In this document: positions 41,880-45,528 of the stretch, in pieces
How positions within the stretch are numbered: the stretch's first letter is position 1
How the letters are laid out: each line of letters starts with the position of its first letter
Source: Candidatus Fermentibacteraceae bacterium
GTDB lineage: Bacteria; Fermentibacterota; Fermentibacteria; Fermentibacterales; JCC-6
Direction: 5' to 3'
Length of the DNA: 45,528 bases
Assembly: GCA_021162285.1 (NCBI GenBank)
Contig: JAGGYZ010000299.1
Coordinates: forward strand, 1 to 45,528
Program-made: the position numbers and the translations under genes
Notes under the pieces: generated by a model
Told to the model about the DNA's origin: nothing
Databases searched by the model: none
The model's input: only the letters and a program-made list of their open reading frames with translations

Positions 41880-44800
41880 TACCCTCTCCCTGCCTGGTCA
41901 GGCAACTTACTTTCAGATTCCGGATCAATTGACCGGCTGAATTTGATGCTGAAAGTGGTACCTTTATCGCGAATAATATTTATCGTTCCGCCGAGTTGCG
42001 TCTTAACCAGACTGCGAACTATCTGCAATCCCAGGGTTTTAGCACCCATAATATCCATCTCCCCAGGCATCCCCACCCCGTCGTCTGCTACCATAAGTTC
42101 TACAATATTATCAGAAAGCTCTCTAATAGTAATTTGAATCAAACCCTTTCGTTGTTCCGGAAAGGCATGCTTGAATGCATTGGTTACCAGTTCATTGGTT
42201 ACAAGACCAATGGGGATTGCGTCAGAGATGGTCAGCACCAGATCGTAAGCATCAATGCTGTATCGAATATTCTCTTCCTCTGAAGAATACAAGCTAATGA
42301 TCTCTCTTAGAACCCCTGTAAGGTACTTGTCCATGGAAATGCGACTCAGGTCACTTGACAGATAAAGAGCCTCATGTACCTGAGATATTGCGCTGATGCG
42401 TCTCTGGCTCTCTCGAATAGCATCCAGTGCTTTGCCCTGAGACATCCTTCGTGCCTGAAGATTAAGCAGGCTTGAGACAACCTGCATGTTGTTCTTTACC
42501 CGGTGGTGTATCTCACGAAGAAGCACTTCCTTTTCCCTCAGTGAGATTCGCACCTTCTCTTCCATGCGAACACGCCTGATGGCCTGAGAAAGATCGTTTG
42601 CAGCAGTACTGAGAAAAGTCTGTTCTACGTCGTCCCATTCCACGTCAGAGACACAATTGTCGAAACCAATAAAGCCAATAAATTCGTTATCTACCATCAA
42701 GGGAATTATCAGGATCGCCAGAATGCCCTGAGGATCTAGAATTTCCCTCTCTTTTCCGGGAAAATCAGCGACACGACCGTTTATAAGATCGCCTTTGTGG
42801 AGAATATCCCACCACCTTGGAATCCACTCATCATAGGAGAGATTCTGCAGCAGTGGATTGTCTGTTTCCGGCAGAATACCAGGAGCACACCATTCAGCTT
42901 TCTGGCTTAACAACAGCTCTCCCCGGTGACCGTAATGATTCATAAATATGTAAGTACGGCTGGCCCCAGCAGCCGGCCCGAGACAGTCGATAAATTCCTG
43001 GAAGGGAATTGATCCCACAGAAGCAAGCAGAATCTTGGTAGATTCATTCAGACCTTTCAGGTATCGCTCGCGCTTGATAATTTCTTCTTCTGCATGCTTA
43101 CGCTCTGTAATGTCAATATGGGTTCCCGACATTAGAAGAGGCTTACCATCAGCAGCCCATGTGGACACCCTGCCTCTGTCCTGCACCCAGACCCAATCTC
43201 CATTCCTGTGTTTTATTCTGGCCTCAAGCACATAGTACTCAAGTTCACCGCTGAAGTGCTTTTCAAGATTCTCATCCACCTTTGGCAGGTCTTCAGGGTG
43301 AACAAATCCGTTCCAGGTGTCCATGGTGATTGGAGACAGTTCCTTAAGGGTGTAACCGATGATCCCGGCCCAGCGCTCATTAACAAGAAGTTCTCTATTC
43401 TGAATATTCCACTCCCATGTACCCACATTGGTTCCGGAGATAATGTCCGACAGTCTTCGCTTTTCTACGGCAAGAAACTCTTCTGTTAGCTTTCTGTGGC
43501 TTATATCAAATGCTATCTCTATTCGAACAAGTCGTCCATCAGGCCATGGGATTGCCTGGTCTCTGCATTGATACCATTTCCCGTCAGCGGTATTCCTGAA
43601 TTCCCAGATCACCGGGTCCACAGGTTTGGAGTCCTGATCAAGAAGCAGGTGGTTTGTGCAGAAGCTGCATGGTGCGGTCTGCCCGGTCTGCAGTGCCTGC
43701 CAGCAGATCTTTCCGACAACGTCACCAAAAGAATCTCGAATCTGCCTGTTAACAAAAAGGATCTCGTGTGTCTGCATATCCGCCACATACACCATTGCGT
43801 CCAGAGAATCCATGACAGTAACAAATCTTGCGTGTTCCGCCTTCAGTATCTCTTCATTCTTTTTGCGCCGGGTTATATCAGTCAGAACAGAAATGAACCC
43901 GATTACTTCACCGCTTTCGTTCCGCTTGTAGTTCCAGTCTGTGCGAACATCTATAACCGTACCGTCTTTTTTTGTTGCAGTACCGAACCAGGGCTGAGGT
44001 TCAGGCTGCTGCTCTATCAGGAACTTGATGTGATCGGAAAGCCTTATTGCCTCATCCTTTTCGAGCTGATCATACATCGATCTGCCCATCAGTTCACCAT
44101 TCGTGTAACCCAGAAGGTTGTGGTAAGCCTGGTTCCCGAAAACAATTACTCCGGAAACACCTATTTCCTGAATCCCGCTGGTATTCGTTTCAACAAGAAG
44201 CCTGTAGTTTTCTTCGCTTTTCCGCAGCGCTTCCTCCGATTGCTTCCTTAAAGTTTCATCGGAGTAAACTGCCACAACTTCCCCGGAAGGCAGTTTGTAA
44301 ACAGTGTTCTTCCGCCAGAACGATGCTCTGCCATCTTGATAGAGTGACGCAGGATGAACTTCAGAAACCCCTGTTTTCCAGACCCGGCGCAATACATCCA
44401 TAAGTCCGAATTGCTCTACACCGGGAAAGATATCTGTAACTCTGCGTCCCACTGCATCTTCTCTGGATATGCCATCCATTTTCTGCCCGGCAGTGTTAAT
44501 ATCCAGAAAAACAAAATCTGCACCATCATCAACAGCTTTATAAACAGCAACCCCATCGCTTATTTCGTCAAACAATGCATGAAAACGCTGTTCACTTTCA
44601 CGAAGCTTCATTTCCATCTGTCTGCTGTCAGTAACATCCCAGGCGAACTTTGAATAACCTGTCATCTCCCCTTTTGAGTTATAGATTCCCTCAAGTCGGG
44701 ATTTTATGTTACGAATACCCAAGCCTGCTCCTGTATCCAGATCATGCAGGTAATCATAACAACCTGTTTTGCGAACTATTTCAAGAGCTCTTTCCAGTCT

Positions 44801-45412
44801 TTCCGGTGCAACATTGAATGATTTGTGGATCTCCATAACGGTTCTACCTACAACTTGATCAGCCTTGTAGCCATACAACTTTGCGGCAGCTGGATTGAAA
44901 CAGTTAATGCGCAAGTCAAGATCGGTTGTAATAATTGCTGTTTCGGTGGTGCTGTGAAGAATGCTTTCCAGAAGAGAAGTTTTTTTATCCAGTTCCCTTT
45001 TTGAATTGTAAAGGTCTGTAATATCTCTACTGCTTACAACAACTCCCGTAACATCGCCTGTTTCATTAAGATAAGGATGATAGACCACATCCATGCAGCG
45101 AAGACCAAGGTTTGGGAAATCAAACCACTCCTGATATTGAACCCTCTCTCCGGCAAGACATCTGTCGTACCTTTCCTTTATCTGATCTGCAAAAACATCT
45201 TCACCCATAAGTTCAGCAATCGTATGGCCAACGATCATATCGCTGGTTTTGTCGTGAGCTGCAAGATACGCATTGTTTACAGTACGGTACACATAATCAG
45301 TGCCGATAAAGGACATATGATCGTTGCTTAAAGAGACAAGATGTTTGTACATGTGCAGTTCTTTTTCAGACTGCTCCTTCAGAGGAGCAGGAAGCTCATT
45401 TTCCTTTATCAT
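41879..45412 (-). CDS. multi-PAS sensor histidine kinase (HisKA_2 type)
   Basis: This is a 1,177-residue soluble kinase. About six PAS domains lie at roughly 15-790, with several PAC-like tails such as D-I-T-E-R-K-H-A-E and D-I-T-R-R-K-K-N. A GAF-like domain lies at about 795-960. The HisKA_2 motif E-I-H-H-R-V-K-N-N has the histidine pair at 969-970. A HATPase region has N-E-L-V-T-N-A-F-K-H-A and D-D-G-V-G-M. There are no membrane helices, so signals are probably cytoplasmic (redox, light or small molecules). It overlaps the partial receiver gene upstream by four bases and the hybrid kinase downstream by one. PAS numbers are estimates from eye. Confidence 0.87.
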   Translation of the reverse strand: MIKENELPAPLKEQSEKELHMYKHLVSLSNDHMSFIGTDYVYRTVNNAYLAAHDKTSDMIVGHTIAELMGEDVFADQIKERYDRCLAGERVQYQEWFDFPNLGLRCMDVVYHPYLNETGDVTGVVVSSRDITDLYNSKRELDKKTSLLESILHSTTETAIITTDLDLRINCFNPAAAKLYGYKADQVVGRTVMEIHKSFNVAPERLERALEIVRKTGCYDYLHDLDTGAGLGIRNIKSRLEGIYNSKGEMTGYSKFAWDVTDSRQMEMKLRESEQRFHALFDEISDGVAVYKAVDDGADFVFLDINTAGQKMDGISREDAVGRRVTDIFPGVEQFGLMDVLRRVWKTGVSEVHPASLYQDGRASFWRKNTVYKLPSGEVVAVYSDETLRKQSEEALRKSEENYRLLVETNTSGIQEIGVSGVIVFGNQAYHNLLGYTNGELMGRSMYDQLEKDEAIRLSDHIKFLIEQQPEPQPWFGTATKKDGTVIDVRTDWNYKRNESGEVIGFISVLTDITRRKKNEEILKAEHARFVTVMDSLDAMVYVADMQTHEILFVNRQIRDSFGDVVGKICWQALQTGQTAPCSFCTNHLLLDQDSKPVDPVIWEFRNTADGKWYQCRDQAIPWPDGRLVRIEIAFDISHRKLTEEFLAVEKRRLSDIISGTNVGTWEWNIQNRELLVNERWAGIIGYTLKELSPITMDTWNGFVHPEDLPKVDENLEKHFSGELEYYVLEARIKHRNGDWVWVQDRGRVSTWAADGKPLLMSGTHIDITERKHAEEEIIKRERYLKGLNESTKILLASVGSIPFQEFIDCLGPAAGASRTYIFMNHYGHRGELLLSQKAEWCAPGILPETDNPLLQNLSYDEWIPRWWDILHKGDLINGRVADFPGKEREILDPQGILAILIIPLMVDNEFIGFIGFDNCVSDVEWDDVEQTFLSTAANDLSQAIRRVRMEEKVRISLREKEVLLREIHHRVKNNMQVVSSLLNLQARRMSQGKALDAIRESQRRISAISQVHEALYLSSDLSRISMDKYLTGVLREIISLYSSEEENIRYSIDAYDLVLTISDAIPIGLVTNELVTNAFKHAFPEQRKGLIQITIRELSDNIVELMVADDGVGMPGEMDIMGAKTLGLQIVRSLVKTQLGGTINIIRDKGTTFSIKFSRSIDPESESKLPDQAGRG

Positions 45413-45528
45413 GAGTCAAGCACCTGGCGTATCTTACGAAGAAGCGAATCAGAACCGTATGGTTTCTGTATAAAATTCAGATCGGAATCAAGAACAAACC
45501 CTGTGTGAATAGCATTCCTGCTGTATCC
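45409..45528 (-). CDS. C-terminal end of a receiver-domain protein (runs off the window)
   Basis: The last 39 codons of a minus-strand gene enter at 45528 and stop at 45409. The peptide starts G-Y-S-R-N and has F-I-Q-K-P-Y-G before a final helix R-K-I-R-Q-V-L. The neighbouring hybrid kinase ends its own receiver with L-Q-K-P-Y-G and K-I-R-K-V-L, so this is the alpha5/beta5 end of a response-regulator receiver. It is probably the tail of another hybrid kinase or a stand-alone receiver. The stop overlaps the start of the next kinase gene by four bases. Confidence 0.8.
   Translation of the reverse strand, partial: GYSRNAIHTGFVLDSDLNFIQKPYGSDSLLRKIRQVLDS

Noticed and set aside
43496..44251. A 251-codon plus-strand frame inside the multi-PAS kinase.
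   Set aside because: It is antisense to conserved PAS domains with no ribosome binding site or family pattern.

Overview
The window reads as chromosomal DNA from an uncultivated, probably diderm bacterium. The best guess is a Fermentibacteria-like lineage of the FCB group, inferred from gene content and not proven. The envelope signals are an LpxL/HtrB-type acyltransferase, a family-9 (heptosyltransferase-like) glycosyltransferase, a DUF2723/TMEM260-type membrane protein and MglA-type GTPases. Housekeeping genes are intact (start of polA, dapF, topA, xerC, hslVU, ptsHI, hprK, hpf, fusA, queF). I see no phage, transposon, integron or CRISPR array. Coding density is very high and no gap without a gene reaches 300 bases.

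Region 1 (1-7,477) is envelope-polymer territory in short divergent units. It holds the 5' end of polA (minus), an LpxL-like acyltransferase (plus), and a tight four-gene minus operon of an inositol-1-phosphate-cytidylyltransferase-like enzyme followed by three CDP-glycerol glycerophosphotransferase-family proteins. A plus pair of DUF6165 and GT9 genes and a small lipoprotein follow.

Region 2 (7,478-32,993) is one minus-strand run of 24 protein genes plus a tRNA-Gly. No gap between genes exceeds about 34 bases and many stop/start codons overlap. In transcription order: hpf, hprK, ptsH, ptsI, an NDP-sugar pyrophosphorylase, two GT4 glycosyltransferases, a Gx-type transporter, DUF4321, tatA, mglA, a novel L7/L12-like/zinc/transmembrane protein, topA, xerC, a DUF2723 membrane protein, hslV, hslU, a second MglA-like GTPase, an STT3-like membrane protein, dapF, tRNA-Gly(CCC), a secreted protein, a PgsA-like enzyme, a TPR-like secreted protein, a GT9-like protein, tagD and a fourth glycerophosphotransferase. 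It mixes nutrient signalling, ribosome hibernation, polarity GTPases, chromosome topology, proteolysis and envelope glycan/polyol-phosphate synthesis.

Region 3 (32,977-40,298, plus) starts at a promoter whose -10 box is shared with the opposing hpf promoter. It reads gatE (archaeal-type Glu-tRNA(Gln) amidotransferase subunit), a hybrid histidine kinase, queF, then fusA and a crcB/fluC fluoride channel. Region 4 (40,329-45,528, minus) is a sensory cluster: the end of a receiver-domain protein, a 1,177-residue multi-PAS kinase, and a receiver-kinase-receiver hybrid.

The most distinctive content is (i) two different cytidylyltransferases and four glycerophosphotransferase-family enzymes, which suggest a teichoic-acid-like polyol-phosphate polymer in an apparently diderm cell; (ii) a bacterial GatE; (iii) an undescribed L7/L12-like-zinc-transmembrane protein coupled to MglA; (iv) the interleaved bidirectional hpf/gatE promoter; and (v) the ~25 kb gapless array.
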